A stretch of DNA of 64,000 nt from Methanoregula boonei 6A8 (GCF_000017625.1 NC_009712.1:1674001-1738000); one strand, 5' to 3'. Counted from the first letter of the stretch, positions 9,375 to 18,586 are shown. Notes: a model not told the origin generated them from the sequence alone. Numbers and translations are program-made.

Positions 9375-10766
9375 TCACCTCAATAATTGTAACGCGACAC
9401 GAAGTTTTGTCTCGTCAAAAGGTTTGAGGATATATCCCTCCGGATGAACATCCTTCGCACGATCAAGGGTATCCTCATCAGAGCTGCCCGTGACAAAAAT
9501 AATCCGTGTATCCAGACTTGCCTTGATTTTGTGTGCCGCTGCAACCCCGTCCAGTTTTCCGGGCATCTTAATGTCCATGAATATAAGATAGGGTCTGGCT
9601 GCCTCGGCAAGCTTCACAGCTTCATCGCCGGATTTTGCCTGGACACAGTTTTCATACCCGAGATCGTTGAGACGCTGTAAGAGCAGGAGCCGGATGATCT
9701 CATTATCATCAACAATGAGAATTTTTTTGTTTTTATTCGGGGTATCCCCGGCGTCGCTCATTGATGACGCGTCTTGCTGACAGATAGTGGATTTGTTGTC
9801 GTTGCCCGGTTCTGCCGGGCTCCCGGTTTCCTCGCCTGCCTGCATATCCTTACCATTCTCATCCGGGACAGGGATATTTTTCGGAGGCCCGACAGCACCC
9901 TTATAGGTTGCATTTGCTTTGTGACAACTGGTGGTAAGCCTTTTGCGTTGGAGAGCCAGTTTCTCCCGCATTTGTGTCGAGATCTCGGTGAATGCTTCGA
10001 GACCGTTTCTTCCCGTCTTTTTTTGGACCATGACCTGGCGGAGATCATCCTTTGAGAAGACCTTCTCTATAGCGTTAATATCATATATGGTGAGATTGCC
10101 CAAACCTAGAATGGTAAAGAAGACGGGCATCCCGTCGCGGTCAAACACACTGGAGAGCAGGTGTTTTCCTGCCTTCTCGATAAGGACAGGACGTATACTT
10201 TTATCGCATGCCCTGGTGAGAAGGTGGATCGCAGGTACTCCATCATGTTCAATTCCCCCCAGGTCCCGTAGGTCTGCAATCAGGATGAGTGCCAACCGGT
10301 CGATTTGCTCGCCTTTTTTTATCACATCAAAAACGAACCTGCCTTGCCGTGCACAGTCTGATTTAATAACTTCACGGAGCATCGCGAGGTTCTCTGTGCT
10401 AATCTTATTCTGGATCTCGCTCTGCATTTCCATGGGGGATAAAAACAGGGAAGAGAACAATATGCCCCAGGCAGAAGTAAGTTTGCGGAAATCCGGTTTT
10501 TTGGGTCCCGCGTTCAGAGAGGATTCGAACAGTTCAAACAGCTGCCGGGGGGTAGCCCTCTCAAGAGAGGAGTCTGTGGACTGCGGCATGAGTGCACTGA
10601 TATGACATCTTGTTGAGGATTTGGGAAGGACCGCATTTTCTATAACCTGAAGCTTGGACTCAAGCGCTGACAGCTTAGCGTTGTAATCTCTTCTGATCTG
10701 CTCCAAATCCTCGGCTGAATAGGTGACAGTTGACGATGTATGCCACTTTTCGTTGGAATCTTCCAT
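9375..10766 (-). CDS. Response regulator with N-terminal unknown domain
   Basis: The 463-residue cytosolic protein has a standard receiver domain at the C-terminus (about 347-463): KKILIVDDNE, phosphoacceptor D398 in IFMDIKMPG, T/S in FVTGSSDE, and the conserved lysine K448 in YILKPFDE. The first 80 residues include a short coiled coil. Residues 85-285 (LFELFESSLNAGPKKPDFRK onwards) form an alpha/beta region I do not recognise; a Pro/Gln-rich linker (about 285-345) joins the two. No kinase gene is adjacent. The output is unknown, since there is no DNA-binding domain visible. Confidence 0.85.
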   Translation of the reverse strand: MEDSNEKWHTSSTVTYSAEDLEQIRRDYNAKLSALESKLQVIENAVLPKSSTRCHISALMPQSTDSSLERATPRQLFELFESSLNAGPKKPDFRKLTSAWGILFSSLFLSPMEMQSEIQNKISTENLAMLREVIKSDCARQGRFVFDVIKKGEQIDRLALILIADLRDLGGIEHDGVPAIHLLTRACDKSIRPVLIEKAGKHLLSSVFDRDGMPVFFTILGLGNLTIYDINAIEKVFSKDDLRQVMVQKKTGRNGLEAFTEISTQMREKLALQRKRLTTSCHKANATYKGAVGPPKNIPVPDENGKDMQAGEETGSPAEPGNDNKSTICQQDASSMSDAGDTPNKNKKILIVDDNEIIRLLLLQRLNDLGYENCVQAKSGDEAVKLAEAARPYLIFMDIKMPGKLDGVAAAHKIKASLDTRIIFVTGSSDEDTLDRAKDVHPEGYILKPFDETKLRVALQLLR

Positions 10767-11029
10767 AATTTTTGCAAGTTATTTTTTCACAATTCTTAAA
10801 TGCAATATTATTTAGGATATGATAATATTTTCTCTTAAATTAAGATTGTAGCTCTTATTTTCTCTTTAATGATCCCTGAAAAAATCCCAAATGATTTTTT
10901 TAACCTACCCTGATCAACAATCCTGATAAAGATCCGGCTCCAACGACTAACCACGAATCCCGCGCCAGTGCAGGTCACATTACCCGGCACCGGGCGGGAT
11001 GTATCCGGCGGTAAATCAGGAGTCGCACT

Positions 11030-11932
11030 ATGATCCTCAGGGAATTTCTTGACAAAGAGGGAACAGAGAAGAACCTCGCAGAGCTCATACTCTTTTTAAG
11101 CGGACAGGCACGCGAGGTCAAAAAAGGATTTCTTTCCACCTGCATGAACACCGGGGCCTGCGGTACCCAAAACATGTTCGGGGAGGACCAGAAGCCCCTG
11201 GACAAGTACGCTGATGATGTATTCATCCACGCGCTCCAGAAATCGCGTCTTGTCCGGTATATTGCGACCGAAGAACAGGACCACGTAATCGAAGTGAGCG
11301 GCGCAAAGAACCAGTTCGGCGTTGTTATCGATCCCCTTGACGGGTCCTCGCTTCTCGATGTCAACCTCTGCGTAGGCTCCATCATCGGCATCTACCCGGG
11401 CCATGTCCTTGAGAAGGGGACAAAAATGATCGCCGCCCTCTATATGCTCTACGGTCCCCTGACGCTGCTCACATTTACCACAAAACATGGTGTCCACGAG
11501 TTTGTCCAGTGCGAAACCGGCGAGTTTGTGCTCCGGCACGAAAACCTGAAGATCCCCGAAGGAAAGATCCAGTCCCCCGGCGCCCTGCGCAGGGACTACC
11601 TCACTGCCCATGCACAATGGATCTCATGCCTGGAAAACGAGGGATACAAACTCCGCTTCTCCGGCTGCTTTGTGGCTGATGTCCACCAGATCCTCCACAA
11701 GGGAGGAGTATTCTCTTATCCCGGCTACAAGGGAAAAGAGTCCGGCAAGCTCCGCCTCCTGTACGAGGCAAACCCCATGGGCATGATCGTTTGCGAAGCC
11801 GGCGGTGCGGCAAGCAACGGGCATACGGATTACCGGGAGATTGTCCCTTCCGCCATCGGCCAGGTCACGCCTCTCTACATCGGCGGCAAAAAAGAGATCG
11901 CAAAGATTGAATCCTGTATGAGAGAAGGATAA
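11030..11932 (+). CDS. fbp: Fructose-1,6-bisphosphatase, class I
   Basis: This enzyme hydrolyses fructose 1,6-bisphosphate to fructose 6-phosphate. The 300-residue sequence has the class I metal site [13 protein letters not shown], the upstream ATEEQDH acid patch, and the substrate site region [15 protein letters not shown] and [19 protein letters not shown]. Class I FBPase is common in bacteria and eukaryotes and rarer in archaea; in Methanospirillum it is linked by published work to the reductive hexulose-phosphate pathway. A class II aldolase follows 18 bases downstream, so the two are probably co-transcribed. Confidence 0.93.
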
Positions 11933-11950
11933 GGTAAGGAAAGACCCACG

Positions 11951-13090
11951 ATGAGCAAACACCGTTACGATCCGATCCCCGGATCAACGATCCTTTCCGG
12001 GGTAACAGGAAAGAAAGCCATTGTCATGGCGGCAAATGTCCGCATCGCCACCGTTGCCGAGGGGATTTTTAAGGCGGCAAAAGATACCGACTCCGCGGTT
12101 TTCATGGAACTGGCCCGGTCCGAATCCGACCTTAAAGGCGGATACACCGGCATGACCCCGCAGATCTTTGGTGATAAGATGCGGGCAGCGGCTGCAGCAA
12201 CAGGCTGCGACATCTGGGCGCTGCACGCGGACCATATCTCTATCAAGAAGGGCGATGCCGCAGAGATCGCCGGGACAAAAGAACTGATCGATGCACAGGT
12301 AAAGGCAGGCTACACCTCCTTTGCCATCGATGCCTCGCATCTCTTCAACTTCGCGGGAAAGAATGTCCGCGAGGAACTGGCCGAAAATATTGCGGCCACC
12401 ACGGATATCGCCCGCTACATCAAACAGCAGATGAAGGGAAAGGAGTTCGGCCTTGAGGTGGAGGTAGGCGAGATCGGGAGAAAGGACACCGAGGGCCTGA
12501 TCCTGACCCGGCCCGAGGAAGCCGTAGGGTTCATCAAGGCACTTAACGAGAACGATGTGTTCCCCCATGTGATCGCAATTGCAAACGGCAGCTCCCACGG
12601 CCATGCCTACGATGCGAACGGGAACGTGGTTGAGCAGCTCTCGATCGATATCAACCGCACAAAAGAGATCGCACAGGCGCTCCGCGATAACCACCTCAAG
12701 GTCGGGATCGCCCAGCACGGGATCACCGGCACTCCCCGGGACCTCATCAACCTGCACTTCCCCAAGGGAGATATCATCAAGGGCAATGTGGGGACCTTCT
12801 GGCAGGACGTGGCATTCGGGGTCCTGAAGATCTACGAGCCCGATCTCTACAAGAGCATCGTAGACTGGACGCTGGAAAAGTACCGCCCTCAGAACCCGGG
12901 CAAGAAAGACCGGCAGGTCTTTGACGGCAACTGCAAGATGGCGATAAAAGAGTTCTATAAAGAGATCTACGCGGTCGATGACACCACAAACAAGGCCATG
13001 CAGGCAATGGCCTATGCAGAAAGCCTGGTCTTCTTTAGGGCGTTTGGCGCGTACGGCACCGCGTCGGCCATCAGGAAATCCCTGCACTGA
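11951..13090 (+). CDS. Class II fructose-bisphosphate aldolase family protein
   Basis: The 379-residue protein belongs to the zinc-dependent class II aldolase family (reversible condensation of dihydroxyacetone phosphate and glyceraldehyde 3-phosphate). Metal ligands are visible as WALHADHISIKKGD, EVEVGEIG, ANGSSHGHAYD and VGIAQHGITGTP. The motif spellings differ from the E. coli enzyme (LHGG is replaced by AQHG), so another bisphosphate sugar could be the substrate. It sits in a gene pair with class I FBPase and is followed by a bifunctional aldolase/phosphatase, giving two potential aldolases in a row. Confidence 0.8.
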   Translation: MSKHRYDPIPGSTILSGVTGKKAIVMAANVRIATVAEGIFKAAKDTDSAVFMELARSESDLKGGYTGMTPQIFGDKMRAAAAATGCDIWALHADHISIKKGDAAEIAGTKELIDAQVKAGYTSFAIDASHLFNFAGKNVREELAENIAATTDIARYIKQQMKGKEFGLEVEVGEIGRKDTEGLILTRPEEAVGFIKALNENDVFPHVIAIANGSSHGHAYDANGNVVEQLSIDINRTKEIAQALRDNHLKVGIAQHGITGTPRDLINLHFPKGDIIKGNVGTFWQDVAFGVLKIYEPDLYKSIVDWTLEKYRPQNPGKKDRQVFDGNCKMAIKEFYKEIYAVDDTTNKAMQAMAYAESLVFFRAFGAYGTASAIRKSLH

Positions 13091-13165
13091 TTCCCGGTGT
13101 GCCTGCAACAAACCAGCCCCAACCATTTTTAGGATCCCCGTGCGATCTCCTAGTTGTGAGTACCC

Positions 13166-14263
13166 ATGCCAAAGACCACCATCTCCGTTATTAAGGCAGA
13201 TGTAGGAAGTTTCCCCGGCCATTCCCGCGCCCATCCCAAGCTGCTTGAAACCGCGGCGCAGATGCTCAGGGCCGAGAGGGGAAAACTCCTCCTTGATTCC
13301 TTTGTCACCCACTGCGGCGATGATCTCGAACTGGTCATGACCCATTCCCATGGGGCCAACAGCGAGGCCGTTCACCGCCTTGCGTGGAATGTTTTTGCCG
13401 AATGCACAAAAGTTGCAAAGAGATTCAAGCTGCACGGTGCCGGCCAGGACCTCCTTGCCGAAGCCTTCACGGGCGATATCCGGGAACTCGGCCCGGGCGT
13501 GGCCGAGATGGAATTCGAGGAACGGGAGTCCGATCCCGTCCTTATCTTCATGGCGGACAAGACAGGGCCCGGGGCATGGAATTTTTACCTGTACAAGATC
13601 TTTGCCGATCCCTTCAACACCCCCGGGCTTGTCCTCGACCCGGCGCTCTCCGGGGGATTTGTCTTCGAGGTGCATGACACCGTGGCAAAACGGATGATCA
13701 CGTTCTCCTGCCCCGAGGAAAGTTACAGCCTGCTTGCCTATATCGGGTCATCATCGCGGTACGTGATCAAGTATGTGTTTAAACGGGATGGGACGATTGT
13801 GGCTTCCACGAGCACCCAGCGCCTCAACCTTACCGCAGGAAAATACGTGGGAAAAGATGATCCCGTTATGATCGTCCGGGCAGAGAGCGGTTTTCCCTCT
13901 ATGGGCGAGGTGCTTGAACCCTTCACGGTCCCGGTGCTTGTGGCCGGCTGGATGCGCGGCTCCCACAATGGCCCGCTCCTGCCGGTCGGACTCTGCGATG
14001 CCAACTGCACCCGGTTTGACGGCCCTCCCCGGGTTGTCTGCTTCGGGTTCCAGGTGGCAAACGGGGCCCTTGTCGGCCCGGCTGACATATTCGATGACCC
14101 CGCGTTTGACCGGGTAAGGGCACGGTGCAACGAACTCGCCGATACGATCCGGGCGCAGGGGCCCTTTGAACCCCACCGCCTTTCTGCCGGGGAGATGGAG
14201 TACACCACGCTTCCCGCAGTTGAAAAGGAGCTGGAAAACCGCTGGAAACTGCTCAAAGAATAA
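13166..14263 (+). CDS. Bifunctional fructose-1,6-bisphosphate aldolase/phosphatase (type V)
   Basis: This archaeal enzyme makes fructose 6-phosphate from triose phosphates in one active site and drives gluconeogenesis. The 365-residue protein has every hallmark: D12 and GHS near the N-terminus, CGDDLELVMTH (D52, D53), GQDLL, MADKTGPGAWN, and Y227-x-x-K230-D231-D232 (KYVGKDDP), which matches the spacing of the Schiff-base lysine and tyrosine described for the Thermoproteus enzyme. It starts 75 bases after the class II aldolase. Its presence beside a separate FBPase and aldolase is redundant for one pathway. Confidence 0.95.
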   Translation: MPKTTISVIKADVGSFPGHSRAHPKLLETAAQMLRAERGKLLLDSFVTHCGDDLELVMTHSHGANSEAVHRLAWNVFAECTKVAKRFKLHGAGQDLLAEAFTGDIRELGPGVAEMEFEERESDPVLIFMADKTGPGAWNFYLYKIFADPFNTPGLVLDPALSGGFVFEVHDTVAKRMITFSCPEESYSLLAYIGSSSRYVIKYVFKRDGTIVASTSTQRLNLTAGKYVGKDDPVMIVRAESGFPSMGEVLEPFTVPVLVAGWMRGSHNGPLLPVGLCDANCTRFDGPPRVVCFGFQVANGALVGPADIFDDPAFDRVRARCNELADTIRAQGPFEPHRLSAGEMEYTTLPAVEKELENRWKLLKE

Positions 14264-14352
14264 GACCTCCGTAAGAAGGGGGACTGGTAATCCGGGTATC
14301 TCTTTTTTCCCCGCGGGAAACTTTAATAATCTTACGACCCAAATCAGGACAG

Positions 14353-14589
14353 ATGGTTAACGGAATTGTTTTGCCCATAAAGAAAGTGTTTGCTCTCGTA
14401 GATTCCAAGATCATAGTCGAGATCAAGGATGAGGGGCGCAAGCTGCAGGGCCGGCTTGTGGCAGTAGACGAATACCTCAATATCCATATGGACGAGACGA
14501 TCGAATTCGTCAACAACGAGCGCGGGCGGAGCCTGGGCACGGTCGTTATCCGGGGCAACAATATTCTTACCATTGCCCCGGTTCTCTAA
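14353..14589 (+). CDS. Archaeal Sm-like RNA-binding protein (LSm)
   Basis: Archaeal Sm proteins form heptameric rings that bind U-rich RNA. The 78-residue protein fits the Sm fold: Sm1 region GRLVAVDEYLNIHMDETIEF with the conserved aspartate and N-I-x-M/L, and Sm2 region GTVVIRGNNILTIAP. The gene is followed after 21 bases by a winged-helix protein, an arrangement that implies co-transcription. Confidence 0.93.
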   Translation: MVNGIVLPIKKVFALVDSKIIVEIKDEGRKLQGRLVAVDEYLNIHMDETIEFVNNERGRSLGTVVIRGNNILTIAPVL

Positions 14590-14610
14590 AAGAAAGGAGC
14601 AGTACCAGCA

Positions 14611-14952
14611 ATGCCTGAACCTGAAGATGAAGCATTTGCCCTGATCCAGTCCCACCCCGAGGGCGTCCTCCAGAGCGAGCTCTGGAAGGAACTGGGTGTG
14701 GACAGCCGGAAATGTTCCCGGATTGTAAAAAAACTTGAAGACGGCGGGCTTATCGAGCGTGTTGAATTCAAAAAGGAGGGGATCAAGACCTACCTCCTCC
14801 GGGCAAAAAGACAGCCGGTCCGGCCTGAAGACCTGCTTGCCGGTGACGAACTTATTCCCTGTATTGCCTGCGACCTTGAGTGCGTGGTCGAGGATTGCCA
14901 CCCCTTAATGGACTGGATGTACCAGCTTGCCATTGTCGGGAACAGTTCTTGA
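14611..14952 (+). CDS. Winged-helix protein with C-terminal cysteine cluster
   Basis: Residues 1-70 form a winged-helix DNA-binding domain of the MarR/Lrp kind (LIQSHPEGVLQSELWKELG, then RIVKKLEDGGLIER and a basic wing). Residues 80-105 carry C-x2-C-x3-C-x5-C (CIACDLECVVEDC), suited to a metal or Fe-S site. The 113-residue protein is therefore a possible metal- or redox-responsive regulator. It follows the Sm gene at 21 bases, linking transcription control with RNA binding. Its target is not known. Confidence 0.75.
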   Translation: MPEPEDEAFALIQSHPEGVLQSELWKELGVDSRKCSRIVKKLEDGGLIERVEFKKEGIKTYLLRAKRQPVRPEDLLAGDELIPCIACDLECVVEDCHPLMDWMYQLAIVGNSS

Positions 14953-14997
14953 GTAACCGGTCCCTTCCCTCACATTTTATCATCTCTTTTTTGTACC

Positions 14998-15528
14998 ATG
15001 ACCCGCCTCACCCTACCCTTTATCTGCGAGTGCCTGCTCCTGTGCATCCCGCTCAACATCTATGTGATCGGAAATAATCTCGCAGAAGGTGTCCAGTGGG
15101 CCCTCTTCCGGTACCAGCAGAGTTCTCTGGGAAACACCCTGATTCTGATCCACAAGGATATCCACTATGTTATTGGCGGGGTTCTGCGGGGTGCCAGCGC
15201 CCTCTCGACCGGTATCTGGGTCACCGGGGCGGTGCTTCTTGTCGCGGCACTTGTTGTGCTTGCCATCGCTGCGGTGCGGGACAAACCCGGCCTGGTCCGG
15301 CCCGCCGGGATACTCACGATTGCCTGCGGGACGCTCTTCCTTTTTGCGGAACTCGTTGAGTACGGGCCAACACTTGCAAACGATCACGGATCCTCTGTCC
15401 CTGTTGGTATCCCGGTCATTATTGTTGTCGGGCTCTGGCTTGCCTGCGGGAATTTCACAACCCCGGAGGAAAATTCCGGGGAGCCGGATGAATGCGCCGG
15501 GCCGGAATCCGACGGGACAAAAGGATAG
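14998..15528 (+). CDS. Predicted multi-pass membrane protein
   Basis: The 176-residue protein has about four hydrophobic helices: residues 5-22 (FICECLLLCIPLNIYVIG), 70-92 (ITGAVLLVAALVVLAIAA type), 103-118 (ILTIACGTLFLFAEL) and 135-152 (VGIPVIIVVGLWLACG), with an acidic C-terminal tail (EENSGEPDECAGPESDG). No family motif is recognised. It stands between the winged-helix gene and the diadenylate cyclase, same direction, but gaps of 45 and 159 bases do not prove an operon. Confidence 0.7.
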   Translation: MTRLTLPFICECLLLCIPLNIYVIGNNLAEGVQWALFRYQQSSLGNTLILIHKDIHYVIGGVLRGASALSTGIWVTGAVLLVAALVVLAIAAVRDKPGLVRPAGILTIACGTLFLFAELVEYGPTLANDHGSSVPVGIPVIIVVGLWLACGNFTTPEENSGEPDECAGPESDGTKG

Positions 15529-15687
15529 CCACGGTAAAACCGGCCTGATGCCGCAAAAAGGTATTCCGGCTGTAAATTGTGCCCCACCGGCAATTTCACC
15601 GCAACAAAAGTCAACTATTTATCCGACCGCCATCCAGATTATAGGTGTACACGCCGGGAAATATTCCCCTCGTTTCGTGAGCCTGTG

Positions 15688-17367
15688 ATGATCTCTGTCC
15701 TGTTTGTCGATGACAATACCGAGTTCCTTGCGCAGTTCCGCCCGGTCCTTGAAAAGACCGGCGAGATGAAGCTTGAGGTGGTGGCCTCCACCAAGCAGGC
15801 AATCGAGAAACTCAAGAACCGGGCCTTTGATGTGATTGTCTGTTACGAGGACATCTCGCCGGTCAACGGCATCGATTTTGTCCCCGACATGGATGGCGTC
15901 GGCTTTTTGCGATACCTCCGCTCCATGGGAAACCCCACACCGGTCCTCCTTTTTCATCGTAAAAGCGAGAGCCGGGTGGCTTTTGCCGAGGTCAGCAACG
16001 GCTCGGAGATCGCCATTCCCCGCGCTGCTGACCTGCGTTCACCGGCAGCAGATCTCCTCACGCTCATCAGGCAGGCTGCGCTAAGAAAGAAAGCCGAGCG
16101 CGACATCAAGGCGCAGAACGATCAGCTCACCGCGATTCTCTCGGCAACGCCTCTTGGAATCTTCAACATGAAGAACGGGATCATCGAATGGGTCAACCAT
16201 CCGCTCACAGCCCTTCTTGGAGTCCCGGAGTCCTCGATCGTGGGAAAACCGGTCCGCTCGCTTTTCGTAACCGAGGAGGAATACGTGCAGGTCTGCCGGG
16301 ACCTCCAGATCCGCCGGGACGTGCTCGGGAACGGGTGTGCTGACTGCGAACTTGTCCGCCCGGGCGGGAGCATCCTTCCTTGCACTCTCCAGGCCAGGCT
16401 TCTTGACCCGCTTGATGCAAAAAAAGGCGGTACCGTTGTCGTCACCGACATCTCCGAGCGGAAAAAGATGCGCGATGCCCTCAAGGAGAGCGAGGCAAAG
16501 TACCGCGAGATGATGCAGAATGCCCAGAGCATCATCGTGCGTATGGACATGCAGGGCACGATCACGTATGTCAACACCTACGCGGCGGCGTTCTTCGATT
16601 ACCCCGAGGCAGGCCTTGTCGGGAAGAACGTGGTCGGGACCATAGCTCCCGAGAAGAACCGGGGCGGCCATGATCTCTCGATGATGGCAAACGATCTCGG
16701 GTTCAATGCCGAGGGGTACGCGATCAACGTCAGCGAGAATATCCGGCGGAACGGGGATATTGTCTGGATCGCGTGGATCAACAAGGCGATCCGCGACCCG
16801 CAGGGCCATATCGTGGAAGTGCTCTGTATAGGTCACGATATCACCGACCGGAAACGGAGCGGGGAAGTACGGATCAGCACCGATACCTGGAAAGACCAGG
16901 TGGTTGCAGATACCGATGTGCGCGAAGAGGTCTTTGATTCCGTCTTCCATATCTGCACCGAGATCTCGATCGAGGGCAGGGAAGGAAAACCGGTGGGCAC
17001 GACCTTTTTGATCGGCGACACCAAAAACGTGCTTGCCAAGTCCCGCCAGATCATGCTCAACGCCTTCGAGGGCCATGTCCCCGAGATGCGCATGGTCACC
17101 AACCCCGACTTAAAGGAGAACATCAAGGAGTTTGCCCAGCTTGACGGGGCATTCGTGGTCTCGGGCGACGGGTTCATCGAGGCTTCGGGACGGTACATCA
17201 CGGTGGATTCAAGCAAGGTGACGCTCCCCAAGGGCATGGGCACCCGCCACAACTCGGTTGCCGCAATAACAAGCGTGACAAGGGCCGTGGGCATCGTGGT
17301 CTCCCAGAGTGGCGGCGGGATCACGATCTTCAAGAACGGGCTGATTTTGAAGAAGATCACGCTATGA
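15688..17367 (+). CDS. Receiver-PAS-PAS-diadenylate cyclase fusion
   Basis: The C-terminal 150 residues (about 410-559) are a DisA_N/DAC domain, which makes cyclic di-AMP from two ATP: it has the DGA motif (486-488, LDGAFVVSGDGF) and GTRHNSVAAIT at 518-527, where RHN replaces the usual RHR. In front are a receiver-like domain (1-130) and two PAS domains (about 140-260 and 265-390, each ending in a D-I-S/T-x-R-K motif). The receiver keeps the VDD acid pair, but Tyr53 stands where the phosphorylated aspartate should be and Arg112 where the lysine should be, so it is probably not phosphorylated. The start at ATG 15688 is chosen because the receiver fold begins there. Soluble; likely a sensory second-messenger synthase. 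Confidence 0.87.
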   Translation: MISVLFVDDNTEFLAQFRPVLEKTGEMKLEVVASTKQAIEKLKNRAFDVIVCYEDISPVNGIDFVPDMDGVGFLRYLRSMGNPTPVLLFHRKSESRVAFAEVSNGSEIAIPRAADLRSPAADLLTLIRQAALRKKAERDIKAQNDQLTAILSATPLGIFNMKNGIIEWVNHPLTALLGVPESSIVGKPVRSLFVTEEEYVQVCRDLQIRRDVLGNGCADCELVRPGGSILPCTLQARLLDPLDAKKGGTVVVTDISERKKMRDALKESEAKYREMMQNAQSIIVRMDMQGTITYVNTYAAAFFDYPEAGLVGKNVVGTIAPEKNRGGHDLSMMANDLGFNAEGYAINVSENIRRNGDIVWIAWINKAIRDPQGHIVEVLCIGHDITDRKRSGEVRISTDTWKDQVVADTDVREEVFDSVFHICTEISIEGREGKPVGTTFLIGDTKNVLAKSRQIMLNAFEGHVPEMRMVTNPDLKENIKEFAQLDGAFVVSGDGFIEASGRYITVDSSKVTLPKGMGTRHNSVAAITSVTRAVGIVVSQSGGGITIFKNGLILKKITL

Positions 17368-17511
17368 GAAATTTTTGAAATGGCGCACGGTTAATTGTGG
17401 CGTCATCTTTGCTATGATTTATTCTATATATTCTCAAAACAGTGCGAGTACGCGCCCCCTCCGCCCCCTCGCGCTCGACGGGTGACACAGCCACACTCGT
17501 CTCGCTAGGAG

Positions 17512-17540
17512 GAACAACCGGGAAAGGTTGTTCTCTTTTT
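17512..17540 (+). terminator. Hairpin followed by T-run
   Basis: GAACAACC (17512-17519) pairs perfectly with GGTTGTTC (17526-17533) around a GGGAAA loop, followed by TCTTTTT. This looks like an intrinsic terminator for a transcript running rightwards, 145 bases after the cyclase stop codon. Archaea mostly rely on T-runs alone, so a small structured RNA ending here is also possible. Confidence 0.5.
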
Positions 17541-17644
17541 CACGGCCGGCAGTTGTTTGAGGAAAAAAGATGGATCTGGAGCAGCTGATTCCGGAAAACA
17601 ATCGCTCAGACACCTAAGTCCGACCAGTCGCTCGCCGTCAAATC

Positions 17645-17726
17645 CCTTGATCAAATCCGGACCCGGTAAGTACGTAGCGGGAAAACCCGACGAGGCGTTT
17701 TCTCGCGTCCGGCATCGCTCCCCATC
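17645..17726 (+). repeat. Degenerate direct repeat, copy 1 (pairs with 18501-18586)
   Basis: Shares with 18501-18586 the ordered blocks CTTGATCAAA-CCGGA, GCGG-AAAACCCG, GGC-TT, and GCATCGCTC-C-TCATCAA, at roughly 70 percent by eye. The two copies flank the DUF2769 gene about 860 bases apart. Confidence 0.4.
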
Positions 17727-17930
17727 AATGCCGGTCTTGGTGCATCTTCGAGACTCTTTACATACAGGGCGTGGCTGATTTTGACGGAGTCATCTTTTTT
17801 GAGTCACGACAACGCAACGGAGCCGATCAGTTCCCGTACTGCCATACCCGTCGCTGCTTTTTTCCAAACCTTATTTCCGCCGGGATAAGTCCCGTATTCA
17901 GCGGGATCTGAAAAAAAGAGAGAAAAACGA

Positions 17931-18275
17931 TTACCGAAGCATCGCGTCGAACCGTTGCGCCTTCTCCCCGTCCATAAGACAGAATGCCTGGTACTGGAGG
18001 CCCATCGATTTTGACACCGGGCAGGTCGTGCAGATACATCCTCCCTTGTCCGCGGTGATGCACTTAAAACTCGTCCCCCGGGCACAGAAAACGCTCTCAC
18101 CGGCCTTACTTGCACAGGTCGCGGTATAGGTCGGGCACGTGCTGCAGACGCATATCTTTTCGAGTTCCCCCACCTTTGCCCTTGCCTGGTTGGCCGGCAT
18201 CTTCGTCATTGACTTCATTGCCTTTGTGAAGGTGTCTTCCGGCATTACGCATGTTGTGCTCGCTGACATTGCCAT
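17931..18275 (-). CDS. DUF2769-family cysteine-rich protein
   Basis: The 114-residue protein carries twelve cysteines in the pattern of DUF2769 proteins of methanogens: a CVCSTCPTY block, C-x-A-rich CASKAGESVFCARG, and CICTTCPVSK with the flanking GLQYQAFCL. Family members are thought to bind metal or Fe-S clusters; the role is unknown. There is no signal peptide or membrane helix. The gene is isolated by non-coding repeats on both sides, so it has its own promoter to the right of 18275. Confidence 0.8.
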   Translation of the reverse strand: MAMSASTTCVMPEDTFTKAMKSMTKMPANQARAKVGELEKICVCSTCPTYTATCASKAGESVFCARGTSFKCITADKGGCICTTCPVSKSMGLQYQAFCLMDGEKAQRFDAMLR

Positions 18276-18500
18276 TTGTTTTCACATCCTGCAGAAAACC
18301 GGATCCATACGTGATCCAGCTTTCCGTTCAGCCTCCCTTTTTCCCACGGTATTTAATAAAATATCCACAGGTGTTGAATTGTGAGACACAATTTGAAAGT
18401 TCCCGGGCACCTGGTATCCGGGCTAACGGGTCAAATCGTCATTCCCGCGAGCGTTTGGTGTTGCCCGGGCTGCCTGACTTGCCCCCTGATTGGGCAATTG

Positions 18501-18586
18501 CCTTGATCAAAACCGGATCCTGCTACGTTCGCAAAGCGGAAAACCCGGCACGGCATTATCTTGCACCTGACATCGCTCTCCTCATC
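18501..18586 (+). repeat. Degenerate direct repeat, copy 2
   Basis: Partner of 17645-17726 in the same orientation; see that entry for the shared blocks. It ends a little before GCATCAGGAAAA at 18592. Confidence 0.4.

Larger units (their letters stand above)
17368..17930. other. Non-coding stretch after the cyclase gene
   Basis: No gene is seen in these 560 bases. A hairpin with a T-run lies at 17512-17540 and one copy of a degenerate repeat at 17645-17726 (both listed separately). Short frames here are not protein-like. Confidence 0.55.

Noticed and set aside
11984-13675. 563-codon minus-strand frame antisense to the aldolase genes
   Set aside because: It is a shadow of G+C-rich codon use on the opposite strand; the sense-strand genes have clear family motifs.
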